Positions 27,084 through 41,990 of a DNA stretch of 64,000 nt are shown piece by piece. The position numbers and the translations under genes are program-made. Every line of letters starts with the position of its first letter. Positions within the stretch are counted from its first letter, which is position 1. Below the pieces are notes generated by a model. That model was given only the letters and a program-made list of their open reading frames with translations. It did no database searches and had not been told where the DNA came from. The stretch comes from Azospirillum sp. (GTDB lineage: Bacteria > Pseudomonadota > Alphaproteobacteria > Azospirillales > Azospirillaceae): positions 1 through 64,000 of the forward strand of contig JAIXPD010000071.1 of assembly GCA_027486405.1 (NCBI GenBank). Direction: 5' to 3'.

Positions 27084-27560
27084 ATGACCGATCCGATGAC
27101 CAATTCCTCGCCGACGCTGTCCTTCCTGCGCCTGCCCGGCAACAGCGACCTGCCGCTGCCCGCCTACGCCACCGCCGGAGCCGCCGGATTTGACCTGCGC
27201 GCCGCGCTGCCAACGGGGGACAGCCTGCGACTCGATCCCGGCCAACGCGCGCTGGTTTCAATCGGCTTCGCCGTCGCCGTGCCAGCGGGGTGGGAGTTGC
27301 AAATCCGCCCGCGCTCCGGCTTGGCGGTGAAACACGGCGTCACCGTGCTGAACAGCCCTGGAACCATCGACAGCGACTATCGCGGCCCGGTCGGCGTCTG
27401 CCTCGTCAATCTGGGCGCGGACCCCTTCGTCATCGCCCATGGCGACCGCATCGCCCAGGGCGTCGTCGCCCGCGCGCCGCAAGCCGCGCTGGTGGAGGTC
27501 GACTCCCTGGACGAGACGGCGCGCGGCGCTGGCGGTTTCGGTTCCACCGGGGTGGCCTGA
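27084..27560 (+). CDS. dut: Deoxyuridine 5'-triphosphate nucleotidohydrolase
   Basis: 158-aa trimeric dUTPase hydrolysing dUTP to dUMP. All five motifs are visible: AGFDLRA (1), PRSGLAVKHGV (2), NSPGTIDSDYRGPVGVCLVNLG (3), GDRIAQGVV (4), and the C-terminal RGAGGFGSTG (5), whose Gly-rich arm closes over the site. It follows coaBC closely. Its stop codon lies in a 13-bp tandem repeat that continues downstream. Confidence 0.96.
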   Translation: MTDPMTNSSPTLSFLRLPGNSDLPLPAYATAGAAGFDLRAALPTGDSLRLDPGQRALVSIGFAVAVPAGWELQIRPRSGLAVKHGVTVLNSPGTIDSDYRGPVGVCLVNLGADPFVIAHGDRIAQGVVARAPQAALVEVDSLDETARGAGGFGSTGVA

Positions 27561-27606
27561 AACACCGGCCTGAAACACCGGCCCGAATCCCCGGCCTGAA
27601 TCTCCG
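27555..27606 (+). repeat. Four degenerate 13-bp tandem repeats across the dut stop codon
   Basis: GCCTGAAACACCG occurs twice exactly, then GCCCGAATCCCCG and GCCTGAATCTCCG. The first copy contains the TGA stop of dut. Confidence 0.85.
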
Positions 27607-27612
27607 TGCGGC

Positions 27613-28641
27613 TCAACCGCCCAGCGGCGGGGCTTGGTGCAGCCCCCCGGCGTTCCACAGGGCGTTCGCCCCACGTTCGATCCCCAGATCGGACCGGCGG
27701 CCAAGATGGCGGTCGTACAGCTCGCCGTAATGGCCGACCCAGCCGATCACCCGCAAGGCCCAACCATCGTCCAGGCCCAAATCCTGGCCAAAGCCGGGAA
27801 CGCCCCCCAGCAGACGGCGGGTTTCGGCGTCGCCGGTGCTTTTGCGGGCGGCGGCGTTCGCGCTGGTCACGCCCTTTTCCTCCGCCGCCAGCAGCGCCAG
27901 CACGGTCCAGCGGATGATCGCCTCCCACGCCCGGTCATCGTTGCGCACCATCGGCGACAGCGGCGTCCGGGCGTCCGCGTCGAGCAGAATCGCATAGTCG
28001 CGCGGGCTGGGCGCGCTTTGCGCCCGCTGCCCGTGCAGGGCCAGCCGGTGGCCGGTGTACAGATCGCAATGATGGTTGAAGAAGGCCCCCAACGCCCCTT
28101 CGGTGGAGCGGAAGCGCTTGATCATCAGGCGGGTCCCGCTGCGGGCGATCCAACCGTCGATCCCGCTGGCCGCCGTGGTCCCGTCCACCACGCAGACGCT
28201 CGCCCCCGCCGCCTGCGGCAAGGCGGCGATGCCCAAGGCGCGATGAACCATCACCGCCTGGGTGTCGAACAGATACACCACCGGAAAGGCGACGTCCTGG
28301 CTGCGCTCGCGCTCCTGCGTCGAGGTCGTGGTGTCCATCACCACATCGACCAGCCGGTCGCGCAGCACGGAAAAGCGGTTTTCCGCCCCGACCTCGACAA
28401 AGACCACCGGATCGTCCCGCCCCAGGGTGGCGATGGCGACGGCGCGGCACAGATCGGGAAAGAAGCCACGCCACACCCCCGCCTCGTCCAGCGCCGACAG
28501 CCCCAGACCGGCGGCGGTGACGCCGCAACGCAGAACCCCGGCCGCCCGCACCCGTTCCAGCGTTCCCGCCCCCACGGGGGGAGCGGCGGCCAGACACAGC
28601 ATCAGCAGCGCCAGACATCGGATCGTCTTCAGGATCGTCAT
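27613..28641 (-). CDS. Periplasmic amino-acid-type substrate-binding protein
   Basis: 342-aa secreted protein of the family 3 solute-binding fold (AapJ-like general amino acid binding). The signal peptide is MTILKTIRCLALLMLCLAA, with cleavage near APPVGAG. The core has TLERVRAAGVLRCGV, GFFPDLCRAVAIA, NRFSVLRDRLVDVVMDTTTST, and a C-terminal GWVGHYGELYDRHLG segment typical of AapJ. No permease or ATPase genes are nearby, so it may be an orphan receptor or serve a distant transporter. The start is at MTILKT; the longer frame upstream lacks signal-peptide character. It converges on dut. Confidence 0.85.
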   Translation of the reverse strand: MTILKTIRCLALLMLCLAAAPPVGAGTLERVRAAGVLRCGVTAAGLGLSALDEAGVWRGFFPDLCRAVAIATLGRDDPVVFVEVGAENRFSVLRDRLVDVVMDTTTSTQERERSQDVAFPVVYLFDTQAVMVHRALGIAALPQAAGASVCVVDGTTAASGIDGWIARSGTRLMIKRFRSTEGALGAFFNHHCDLYTGHRLALHGQRAQSAPSPRDYAILLDADARTPLSPMVRNDDRAWEAIIRWTVLALLAAEEKGVTSANAAARKSTGDAETRRLLGGVPGFGQDLGLDDGWALRVIGWVGHYGELYDRHLGRRSDLGIERGANALWNAGGLHQAPPLGG

Positions 28642-28966
28642 CGGCCCATCCGTATCGGCCCATCCACCCGGAACCGACCGCCGCGCGCGGTCTTGCGCGC
28701 GGGACACAGGTCCATCGCGGCTGAGTTTATTTTTTGCACGGTGAATGCGTGATTAACGCCGGGGTTGCCTCCGCAGGCGCACGCCCCGGCTGGCGACCGG
28801 CCCCAAGCGTTAACGAAATGGGCGCTACCGAAATGGACACAAACGAAAAGGGCGCTCCCCCCATGGGCCACAGCCCCGGGAAGAACGCCCGATTCACAGG
28901 ATCACAGACCGGGGTGGGCAGGCCGGACGGGCGCAAGGCCCGCCACCGCCCGAACCGGGCGGCGGA
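28642..28966. other. Intergenic region between pnp and the substrate-binding gene
   Basis: 325 bases with no gene. It includes an A/T-rich patch near 28729-28742 that could serve as a minus-strand promoter for the binding protein. A cluster of short GAAATGG/GAAAAGG direct repeats lies near 28815-28860. The expected pnp terminator is not clear; a GC-rich hairpin near the pnp stop has no T-run. Confidence 0.35.
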
Positions 28967-31078
<2,112 letters not shown>

Positions 31079-31387
31079 TGAGTCTTTCCTTCCATCCGAC
31101 ACCCAGAACGGCCGGATTGCCGCCATGGGCCGAGGCCATCGGTCGTAAGGCCCCGCAGAGAGTTCATGTGAAATTACGGCAGAGAATTGGCGTGAAAAAG
31201 GCCGGGTCCCGCGTCAACGGGCCGGCCGGTCCATCACAAAGCTCTAAACCAATGGCATGATGAAAACGCAGCGCTGAAAAGGAACAACGCCCCAACCGGC
31301 GCGTCGCGCCCGCCGGAACCCGAAGGAGCGGCGGGGCGAAGGCTGGTCAGGGCGTTGGATCCGGTCACTGGCTGGACAAGCCGTCGA
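31079..31387. other. pnp leader region
   Basis: 309 bases between rpsO and pnp with no gene. Contains the terminator at 31195-31227 and the likely start of a separate pnp transcript. In enteric bacteria this leader carries an RNase III site controlling pnp; I cannot show one here. Confidence 0.5.
31195..31227 (-). terminator. Partial Rho-independent terminator after rpsO
   Basis: On the minus strand GGCCGG-CCCG pairs with CGGG-CCGGCC across a 2-base bulge, followed by TTTTT. It lies about 160 bases after the rpsO stop and 117 before pnp, so it probably sets the rpsO-to-pnp read-through level. Confidence 0.8.
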
Positions 31388-31657
31388 TCAACGACGCAGG
31401 CCCAGACGCTCGATGAGCGTGGCGTAGCGGCCCTGATCCTTCTTCTTCAGATAATCAAGCAGGCTGCGGCGCTGACCGACCATCACGAGGAGACCACGGC
31501 GGGAGTGGAAGTCCTTCTTGTGGCTCTTCAGGTGTTCGGTCAGGTTGCTGATCCGCTCGGTCAGGATCGAAACCTGGACTTCCGGCGAACCGGTGTCGTT
31601 CTCACCGCGCGAGTATTCCTTGATCAGCTCGGCCTTACGCTCGGGCGTAATCGACAT
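31388..31657 (-). CDS. rpsO: 30S ribosomal protein S15
   Basis: 89 aa, the normal length. Binds 16S rRNA early in assembly. Family segments: ITPERKAELIKEYSRGENDTGSPEVQVSILTERI and HSRRGLLVMVGQRRSLLDYL. AGGAG lies eight bases before the ATG. 17 bases downstream of truB in the same operon. Confidence 0.98.
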   Translation of the reverse strand: MSITPERKAELIKEYSRGENDTGSPEVQVSILTERISNLTEHLKSHKKDFHSRRGLLVMVGQRRSLLDYLKKKDQGRYATLIERLGLRR

Positions 31658-31674
31658 CGGGGTCTCCTACAAAT

Positions 31675-32613
31675 TCAAAGGTTGAGCACGCGCACCGGAC
31701 GGACCTCCGCCCCCTCGACCCGCGCCAGCGCCACCGGCGTCTCGCCGCAAAGCGCAATGACGGTGCCATCCCCGCCAACAGCCCCCCGAAGCGCCTCTAG
31801 GCGTTCGCGGTCCTGCCGGGTGAGGAGAGCCACCGTCTGGCCGTGTCTCAGTCGGTGCGCTTCCGCTTCGGTCAAGGCAAGCGCCGGGATGTCGTCCAGC
31901 GCGGTCTTGATCGGCAACAGAAGTCGTTCGACGGCCGCACCTTGCTCCATGGCCGCCAATTCGTCCAGGGAAATCGCGTTGTCCAGCGTAAAGGAGCCGA
32001 CGCGCAGGCGGCGCAGCAGTTGGACATGGCCCACCGTGCCCAGCGCTTCGGCCAGATCGCGGGCCAGCGAGCGGACATAGGTCCCCTTGCCGCAATCGAC
32101 CTCGAACAGCGCGTGGTCCGCGTCGATCACCTCGACCAGGGCAAAGCGGTCGATGCGCACGCGCCGCGCCGCCAGATCGACCACGTCGCCTTCGCGCGCG
32201 ATGTCATAGGCGCGCTCGCCGTCGATCTTGATGGCGCAATATTGCGGCGGCACCTGGTCGATCTCACCCAAAAAGGCGGGCAGGGCGGCGGTGATGGCCT
32301 CGACCGTCGGGCGATGATCGGAGCGGTCGATCACCGCGCCCTCGCGGTCGTCGGTGCTGGTGCGTTCGCCCCAGCGGATGGAAAAGCGGTAGGTCTTGGC
32401 CCCGTCCATCGCGTAGGAGACGGTTTTGGTCGCCTCGCCCAACGCGATGGGCAGGATGCCGGTGGCCAGCGGGTCGAGCGTGCCGCCATGCCCGGCCTTG
32501 TCGGCGTTCAACAGACGCCGCACCTTGGACAGCGCCTGCGTGGAACTCAGCCCTTCGGGCTTGTCCAGCACGACCCAGCCATGGATCGGCTGGCCCTTGC
32601 GCTTACGAGCCAC
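31675..32613 (-). CDS. truB: tRNA pseudouridine(55) synthase
   Basis: 312-aa enzyme making Psi55 in tRNA. The catalytic Asp is in HGGTLDPLATGILPIALG (about residue 46). KTYRFSIRWGERTSTDDREG, PPQYCAIKIDGERAYDIAREG and CGKGTYVRSLARDL are TruB signatures. The start is a GTG with AAGGG at ideal spacing; it lies inside the end of rbfA, overlapping by 11 bases. The longer frame upstream is the antisense-free third-frame reading of the rbfA acidic tail and is not coding. Confidence 0.95.
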   Translation of the reverse strand: MARKRKGQPIHGWVVLDKPEGLSSTQALSKVRRLLNADKAGHGGTLDPLATGILPIALGEATKTVSYAMDGAKTYRFSIRWGERTSTDDREGAVIDRSDHRPTVEAITAALPAFLGEIDQVPPQYCAIKIDGERAYDIAREGDVVDLAARRVRIDRFALVEVIDADHALFEVDCGKGTYVRSLARDLAEALGTVGHVQLLRRLRVGSFTLDNAISLDELAAMEQGAAVERLLLPIKTALDDIPALALTEAEAHRLRHGQTVALLTRQDRERLEALRGAVGGDGTVIALCGETPVALARVEGAEVRPVRVLNL

Positions 32614-33169
32614 GGCGCGCGCCCTTGCCGCTGTGGTCATCGTCGGAGTCGGCACCCTCGCCGTCCTCCTCATCGTCCCAATCGTCGCCGTCCTCATCAC
32701 CCTCATCGTCGTCGCGATCATCATCATCGTCGTGATCGTCGTCGCCGTTGACGCGGCCCAGCCCCTGGCCGCTGAGATCACGGGCGACCTCCGGGCTGTG
32801 CAGGATGGTGTCGATGTGGTGGGCGTAGTCGAAGGACGTGTCGCCCTCAAAGAACAGGGTCGGCGCGTGGCGCAGATTGACCATGCGGGCGACCTGGCCG
32901 CGCAGGAAGGCCGACGCGCGTTTCAGCGCCACCGCCGCTTCCTCCATCTGGCCACCGCCCAGCGTGGTGAAGAACACGGTGGCGTTGGCCAGATCGGGGC
33001 TGATCCGCACCTCGGTCACGGTGATGTTGAAGGCGGAGAGTTCCGGGTCATAGAAATCGCCGCGCCGGAACAGCTCGGCCAACGCGTGGCGCAACTCCTC
33101 GCCGACGCGCAATTGCCGCTGGGAGGGGGGCTTTCCGGCGTTGACCGCGCCGCGCTTCTTGCTGGCCAT
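32603..33169 (-). CDS. rbfA: Ribosome-binding factor A with a long acidic tail
   Basis: 188-aa 30S assembly factor. The KH-like RbfA domain spans about residues 14-125 (QRQLRVGEELRHALAELFRRG, NITVTEVRISPDLANATVFFT, LRHAPTLFFEGDTSFDYAHHI). After about residue 142 comes a tail of about 45 residues, made mostly of Asp, Glu and Gly (GDDDHDDDDDRDDDEGDEDG and beyond), much longer and more acidic than in ordinary RbfA of about 130 aa. It overlaps truB by 11 bases. Confidence 0.95.
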   Translation of the reverse strand: MASKKRGAVNAGKPPSQRQLRVGEELRHALAELFRRGDFYDPELSAFNITVTEVRISPDLANATVFFTTLGGGQMEEAAVALKRASAFLRGQVARMVNLRHAPTLFFEGDTSFDYAHHIDTILHSPEVARDLSGQGLGRVNGDDDHDDDDDRDDDEGDEDGDDWDDEEDGEGADSDDDHSGKGARRGS

Positions 33170-33372
33170 GGGCAGATTCTTTCGTCGCTGTCGTGTCGTG
33201 TCGGACGGCGTCCGGGCGATCCGCGTCCGGCGGCGTCGCTGGCGAAGCGAGGGCGGGGCGCGTCGGTTCGGATGGCGTTGCCGCCGCTGGGGACCACCAT
33301 GGAGGCGGTCGGGACGGATCGGCGTTGATCGGGTCCTGCGACCCGCACCGCGCGACCCGCAACAAGGGTCGT
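33170..33372. other. Gap between infB and rbfA
   Basis: About 200 bases without a gene. Together with the terminator at 33373-33423 it separates infB from rbfA-truB-rpsO, suggesting an internal promoter, which I cannot place. Confidence 0.35.
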
Positions 33373-33423
33373 CAAAACAGGAAGGCCCGCCCGTCCCCGG
33401 CAACAGGCCGAAGACGGGCGGGC
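33373..33423 (-). terminator. Terminator-like hairpin after infB
   Basis: An 11-bp perfect stem GCCCGCCCGTC/GACGGGCGGGC is followed on the minus strand by a short T-run (TTTT) about seven bases later. The long loop makes it probably partial, allowing read-through to rbfA. Confidence 0.6.
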
Positions 33424-33436
33424 GATCCAACACCGC

Positions 33437-36268
<2,832 letters not shown>

Positions 36269-36289
36269 CGGTTCCCGAATGGTCAGTCG

Positions 36290-37039
36290 TTACATCGCAG
36301 GCCGGTCGGCGCCATCGCCGACTCCCAAGCCCTTATCACACACAGCGGGGGCGTCTGCCCCCCGAAGGCCGGAGAGCCGGGCCGCATCGCGCGCCAGGCT
36401 CTTGGCCAACCGTCCTTGCGCGACCACCGCGTGCACCGCGTGATCGCGGCCCAACGCGGCGGCCAGATCAGCCGACGCGAACAGCGCGATCACCGGCAGG
36501 TTCGGCGCGAGCGCCGTCACCTTGCCGCGTTGGTCGAGCGAACCGTCGCTGGCTTCGACCAGAAGGGCGGGCGGGGGACCCGACCGACCAACCTGATTGC
36601 CGCGCAACGCTTCGCGCACCTTCTCATACCCGGCCAGAACATAACCCGCACGGCGGGCCAGCCCCAGCGCGTTCAGGCAGCGCCGTTCCAGCAACCGGTC
36701 CAGCCGTTCGGCCAGATCCGGCGGCACCGTCACCGCCCGGCGCGCGGCCTTGGCGAAGACGGACTTCCCCATGGCCTTGGCCAGTGCCGCCCGATCCGCC
36801 GTGACCCACAGGCCACGACCGGGCAGCGTTTCCTCCAGGTCGGGAACCACCGTGCCGTCGGGGGCGATCACGAACCGGATCATGCCACCCTTCGGTCCCA
36901 CCGTGGCCGACGCGATGCAGCGGCGCAAAGGCCCCTTCTCGTCGTCCGCCGGGTGATGGTCCACCACCTCCGGGATCGTGCCGTCGGTGGCGTCCGGTGC
37001 CTCTGCGTCGTTCCGCTCGGTCATCCGTTCGTCATCCAC
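36290..37039 (-). CDS. YlxR/DUF448 RNA-binding protein with L7Ae-like domain
   Basis: 249-aa protein with two modules: a YlxR (DUF448) region (RRCIASATVGPKGGMIRFV, LPGRGLWVTADRAALAKA) at about residues 38-115, and an L7Ae/L30e-like region (RCLNALGLARRAGYVLAGYEKV, VIALFASADLAAALGRDHAVHAVV) at about 125-215. This YlxR fusion is common between nusA and infB in alphaproteobacteria. Role not settled; likely nucleic-acid binding in translation or transcription. In-frame Met6 with GGATGA upstream is an alternative start. Confidence 0.9.
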   Translation of the reverse strand: MDDERMTERNDAEAPDATDGTIPEVVDHHPADDEKGPLRRCIASATVGPKGGMIRFVIAPDGTVVPDLEETLPGRGLWVTADRAALAKAMGKSVFAKAARRAVTVPPDLAERLDRLLERRCLNALGLARRAGYVLAGYEKVREALRGNQVGRSGPPPALLVEASDGSLDQRGKVTALAPNLPVIALFASADLAAALGRDHAVHAVVAQGRLAKSLARDAARLSGLRGADAPAVCDKGLGVGDGADRPAM

Positions 37040-37088
37040 CCGTCGCGATCCCCAAACTCAACAGCCGCGTTGCCGCAGCGGGACGTCA

Positions 37089-38621
<1,533 letters not shown>

Positions 38622-38674
38622 CCGTTACACTTCCTGGGTCGGCGTGTGGTCTTGGGGGCGGGGCAGGGGCTGGA

Positions 38675-39166
38675 TCAGCCCTGCGACTCCTGGCTGGCGC
38701 GGATCAATTCGTCCGTCAGAACCAGCTTGGCGCGCAGGATGTTGTCGAATTCCAGCCGGGCGGCTCCCTGTTCGGTGTCGATGCACACAAGGCCGTCTTC
38801 GACGCCCTTCAATATGCCTCGGAAGCGCTTGCGGCCATCGCTTGACGCCAGCCGGGTGTCCAGCTTGGCTTCGAAACCGGCGAAGCGCGCGAAATCCTTC
38901 AGGCGGGTCAGCGGACGGTCGATGCCCGGCGAGCTGACCTCCAGCGTGTAGGCGTCGCGGATCGGATCCTCGACGTCGAGCAGGGCGGAGACAGACCGGC
39001 TGATGTCCGCGCAATCCTCGACCGTCATGGCCGCGCCGTCGGCGCGTTCCGCCATGATCTGGAGAATCGCCCGCTGGCCGCCCGAAATCTGGACACGCAC
39101 GACCTCGTAGCCCATGGCCTCGACCGACGGCGTGATGATCTGTTCGATGCGACCTGATGCGTCCAT
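38675..39166 (-). CDS. rimP: Ribosome maturation factor RimP
   Basis: 163-aa 30S maturation factor. Family segments: PSVEAMGYEVVRVQISGG, DCADISRSVSALLDVEDPI and YTLEVSSPGIDRPLTRLKDF. The start at MNMDAS-type ATG is placed where relatives begin; AGGTTGG lies eight bases upstream. The long frame further upstream is noncoding leader. First gene of the cluster, preceded by an attenuator-like hairpin. Confidence 0.95.
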   Translation of the reverse strand: MDASGRIEQIITPSVEAMGYEVVRVQISGGQRAILQIMAERADGAAMTVEDCADISRSVSALLDVEDPIRDAYTLEVSSPGIDRPLTRLKDFARFAGFEAKLDTRLASSDGRKRFRGILKGVEDGLVCIDTEQGAARLEFDNILRAKLVLTDELIRASQESQG

Positions 39167-39238
39167 GTTCAACCAACCTGCTGCCTGCGACCGGGATTGG
39201 ACCGGGCCAGGCTCTTGCCCGTGCGTTGCCGCACGCTG

Positions 39239-39270
39239 ATAAAAAAATAAGTGGGCAAAAGCCCACCCGC
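39239..39270 (-). promoter_or_regulatory. Attenuator-like terminator in the rimP leader
   Basis: On the minus strand GTGGGCTTTTGCCCAC (stem GTGGGC/GCCCAC) is followed by TTATTTTTTT. It lies about 75 bases before rimP on the same strand, with no minus-strand gene between 39428 and it, so it should act on the rimP transcript. rimP leaders with premature terminators are described in bacteria (Rfam has a rimP leader family). Confidence 0.7.
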
Positions 39271-39428
39271 AATGCGTCCCGACGGCCTGGTTTCCCGGAC
39301 CGCCGTTCCGTATGGGTTTACGAGGCTGACTATAGTCATTCCCACCGACGCCGCAAGCTTTTTCCCTGGCCTTGTCCCGCGCATCAAGCAAGGCTGGGGT
39401 GGCGACAGGATGATACCGGGGATGACGA

Positions 39429-39764
39429 ATGATTTTGGAAGCCGCTTTGCTGATGGTCCGCCCAGGACAGGAGCCGGATTTCGAACGCGCGATGGCCGAG
39501 GCCCGGCCCTTGATCGCCGCCACGCCCGGTTTTCGTGGGATGGAGGTGCGGCGTTGTCTGGAGGTCGCCAACCGTTACCTTTTGCTGGTCCATTGGGACC
39601 GGCTGGAGGACCACACGCAAGGATTCCGGGGGTCGGAGCGCTACGCGGGTTGGAAGGCGCTGCTTCACCATTTTTACGACCCGTTCCCGCTGGTCGAGCA
39701 TTTCGCCCCGGCGGTGGTCGCGGTTCCCGATCCGGCATCACCGGCGTCAGCCGGATCGGCCTGA
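39429..39764 (+). CDS. Antibiotic biosynthesis monooxygenase (ABM)-fold protein
   Basis: 111-aa small dimeric alpha/beta barrel type. Signs: ILEAALLMVRPGQEPDFERAMAEARPLIAATPGF, MEVRRCLEVANRYLLLVHWDRLEDHTQGFRGSERYAGWKALL, and HHFYDPFPLVEHF, the usual ABM layout. Members are monooxygenases, haem-degrading proteins or enzymes of unknown role; no substrate is indicated. A GGGGATGA precedes the ATG. Convergent with trmB. Confidence 0.8.
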   Translation: MILEAALLMVRPGQEPDFERAMAEARPLIAATPGFRGMEVRRCLEVANRYLLLVHWDRLEDHTQGFRGSERYAGWKALLHHFYDPFPLVEHFAPAVVAVPDPASPASAGSA

Positions 39765-39810
39765 TCGGGGCGCGGCGGAACGAGGAAAACCCTCACCCCG
39801 CCGCAGCGGG

Positions 39811-40566
39811 TCAACGCGGGTTGCGGACGAAGCGCAGGAAAACGGGCTTGCGCCCCGCCTCGATCGCCTTTTCCTCGTAACGGGTGGCGGGCCAATCTGC
39901 CGGACGGACGCGCCAATCGGACGGCACCCGCGCGGTCCAGGTGAAATCCGGGTGCTTCATCAGGTGTTCCAGGCTCCAGCGCACCAGCCCCATGTCGTCG
40001 CTGGCCACCCGCAGTTCGGCCCCGTCCTTCAGCACACGCGACAGGCGGGCCAGATTTTCCGGCCCGATGAAGCGGCGGCTGTGGTGGCGGGTTTTCGGCC
40101 AGGGGTCGGCGAACAGCACAAAGGCCCGGCCGATGGACGCGTCGGGCAGGGCGTCGATCAGCGGACGGGCGTCATCGGCCAGCACCCGCACCCGCGACTC
40201 CAGACCGGCGTCCTCAACCAGCGCCAACAGGCTGGCCACGCCGTTGATGAAGGGTTCGGCCCCGATCACCCCGACCGATGGGTTGTCCGCCGCCACCCGG
40301 GCCAGATGATGACCGCCACCGAATCCCACCTCCAACCAGACATCCGACACCGGAACGGCGAACAGGCCCGGCGGATCCAGCCGGTCGCCCCGCTGCGGGG
40401 TGGGGATGCTGAGCGTCGGCAACAGCGTGTCGAGCAGACCGGTCTTGCGCTTGTGCAGCGGGCGGCCCTTGCGGCGGCCATAGACACGGTTCTTGACCCC
40501 GCCGGACTCGGCGTCATCCGAGGTCGCGGGATTGGTGGGGTCGGCGGATTGCATCGGGTCGGTCAT
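39811..40566 (-). CDS. trmB: tRNA (guanine-N7-)-methyltransferase
   Basis: 251-aa SAM-dependent enzyme methylating G46 of tRNA. SAM-binding motif DVWLEVGFGGGHHLARVA, GAEPFINGVASLL, then VLFADPWPKTRHHSRRFI, the TrmB active-site segment, and TRYEEKAIEAGRKPVFLRF at the C-terminus. About 25 extra N-terminal residues. Downstream of metK past a terminator. Confidence 0.95.
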   Translation of the reverse strand: MTDPMQSADPTNPATSDDAESGGVKNRVYGRRKGRPLHKRKTGLLDTLLPTLSIPTPQRGDRLDPPGLFAVPVSDVWLEVGFGGGHHLARVAADNPSVGVIGAEPFINGVASLLALVEDAGLESRVRVLADDARPLIDALPDASIGRAFVLFADPWPKTRHHSRRFIGPENLARLSRVLKDGAELRVASDDMGLVRWSLEHLMKHPDFTWTARVPSDWRVRPADWPATRYEEKAIEAGRKPVFLRFVRNPR

Positions 40567-40602
40567 GGCGGTGAAACGGGTCTCAAGAAAATCCAGACTT
40601 CA

Positions 40603-40637
40603 TAAAACACAACAGGGGCCGCGAACGGCCCCTGTTG
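40603..40637 (-). terminator. Terminator after metK
   Basis: Perfect 11-bp stem AACAGGGGCCG/CGGCCCCTGTT with a 4-base loop, followed on the minus strand by GTGTTTTATG. Confidence 0.75.
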
Positions 40638-40669
40638 CGTCAACATCGCCCGAAACCGGACGGAGCGGA

Positions 40670-41839
40670 TCAGAGCAGCGCGCTGCGCAGATCGCCGACC
40701 AGATCGGTCTTTTCCCACGAGAAGCCGCCATCGGCGTCCGGGGTGCGGCCGAAATGGCCATAGGCGGCGGTGCGGGCGTAGATCGGCTTGTTCAGGCCCA
40801 GATGCGTGCGGATGCCGCGCGGGCTGAGATCGACGAGCTGCTGCAACACCTGCGACAGACGATCCTCGTCCACCGCGCCGGTGCCGTGGGTGTCGACATA
40901 GACCGACAGCGGCTTTGACACGCCGATGGCGTAGGACACCTGGATCGTGCACTTCTCCGCCAGTTCCGCCGCGACGACGTTCTTGGCCAGATAGCGGGCG
41001 GCGTAGGCGGCGGAGCGGTCGACCTTCGTCGGATCCTTGCCGGAGAAGGCGCCGCCGCCGTGCGGGGCGGCCCCGCCATAGGTGTCGACGATGATCTTGC
41101 GGCCGGTCAGACCGGCGTCACCGTCCGGGCCACCGATGACGAAACGGCCGGTCGGGTTGACGTAGAGGTTCGCCTCGTCGCACATCCAGCCTTCGGGCAG
41201 GCAGTTGACGATGTGCGGGCGGACGATCTCGCGGACCTCGTCCTGGCTCAGACCCTCGGCGTGCTGGGTGGACAGCACGATGGCGGTGGCACCGACCGGC
41301 TTGCCATCGACGTAGCGCAGCGTCACCTGGCTCTTGGCGTCGGGGCCAAGCTGCGGGGCGGCGCCCGAATGGCGGGCCTCGGCCAGCGACTTCAGAATGG
41401 CGTGGGAGTAGTAAATCGGGGCGGGCATCAGCGCCGGGGTTTCGCGGCAGGCGTAGCCGAACATGATGCCCTGGTCGCCGGCGCCCTCGTCCTTGTTGCC
41501 AGCGGCGTCAACGCCAACGGCGATGTCGGCGGACTGGGAATGGACCAGACACTTGACGTCCATCTTCTGCCAGTGGAAACCGTCCTGCTCGTAACCGATG
41601 TCCTTCACCGCCGCGCGGGCAACCTCGACCAGCTGGTCGGGCTTGATGCTGTCCGGACCACGAACTTCACCGGCCAGAACAACCTGATTGGTTGTGGCGA
41701 GAGTCTCGACGGCGACGCGGGCCTGCGGGTCGTGCGACAGGTACAGATCGACGATGGCGTCGGAAATGCGGTCGCAGACCTTGTCGGGATGACCTTCCGA
41801 CACGGATTCGCTGGTGAAGACGTAGTTCAGCTTAGCCAC
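40670..41839 (-). CDS. metK: S-adenosylmethionine synthase
   Basis: 389-aa enzyme making SAM from ATP and methionine. Motifs: TSESVSEGHPDKVCDRISDAIVD, the GAGDQGIMFGYAC ATP-binding segment, and GGGAFSGKDPTKVDRSAAYAARY. The start is a GTG with GAGG at good spacing, giving normal length; the open frame upstream is leader. It follows an Xre regulator gene, a common alphaproteobacterial order (lnt-xre-metK-trmB). Confidence 0.96.
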   Translation of the reverse strand: MAKLNYVFTSESVSEGHPDKVCDRISDAIVDLYLSHDPQARVAVETLATTNQVVLAGEVRGPDSIKPDQLVEVARAAVKDIGYEQDGFHWQKMDVKCLVHSQSADIAVGVDAAGNKDEGAGDQGIMFGYACRETPALMPAPIYYSHAILKSLAEARHSGAAPQLGPDAKSQVTLRYVDGKPVGATAIVLSTQHAEGLSQDEVREIVRPHIVNCLPEGWMCDEANLYVNPTGRFVIGGPDGDAGLTGRKIIVDTYGGAAPHGGGAFSGKDPTKVDRSAAYAARYLAKNVVAAELAEKCTIQVSYAIGVSKPLSVYVDTHGTGAVDEDRLSQVLQQLVDLSPRGIRTHLGLNKPIYARTAAYGHFGRTPDADGGFSWEKTDLVGDLRSALL

Positions 41840-41925
41840 GGGGAACCTCGGCTTTTGGCGGTGCGCTATTTCACAAGTCGAAACGACAGATCGGTACAGC
41901 GCCCGCAGGACACCGACCCACTGCG

Positions 41926-41954
41926 TATGTGACAAGGATTCGCTCCGGGGTCAA
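41926..41954 (-). promoter_or_regulatory. Possible metK promoter
   Basis: TTGACC and CACATA are separated by 17 bases on the minus strand, about 85 bases before the metK start. The -35 fits well, the -10 moderately. Confidence 0.35.
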
Positions 41955-41990
41955 GCCATCTCCCCGATGAACACATTCGTACCGTTAATA

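Noticed and set aside
39353..39428. GGGGATGACGAATG before the ABM gene as a fourth miniature element
   Set aside because: Shares only a short string with the elements; no CAGGGCAATCG ends nearby.
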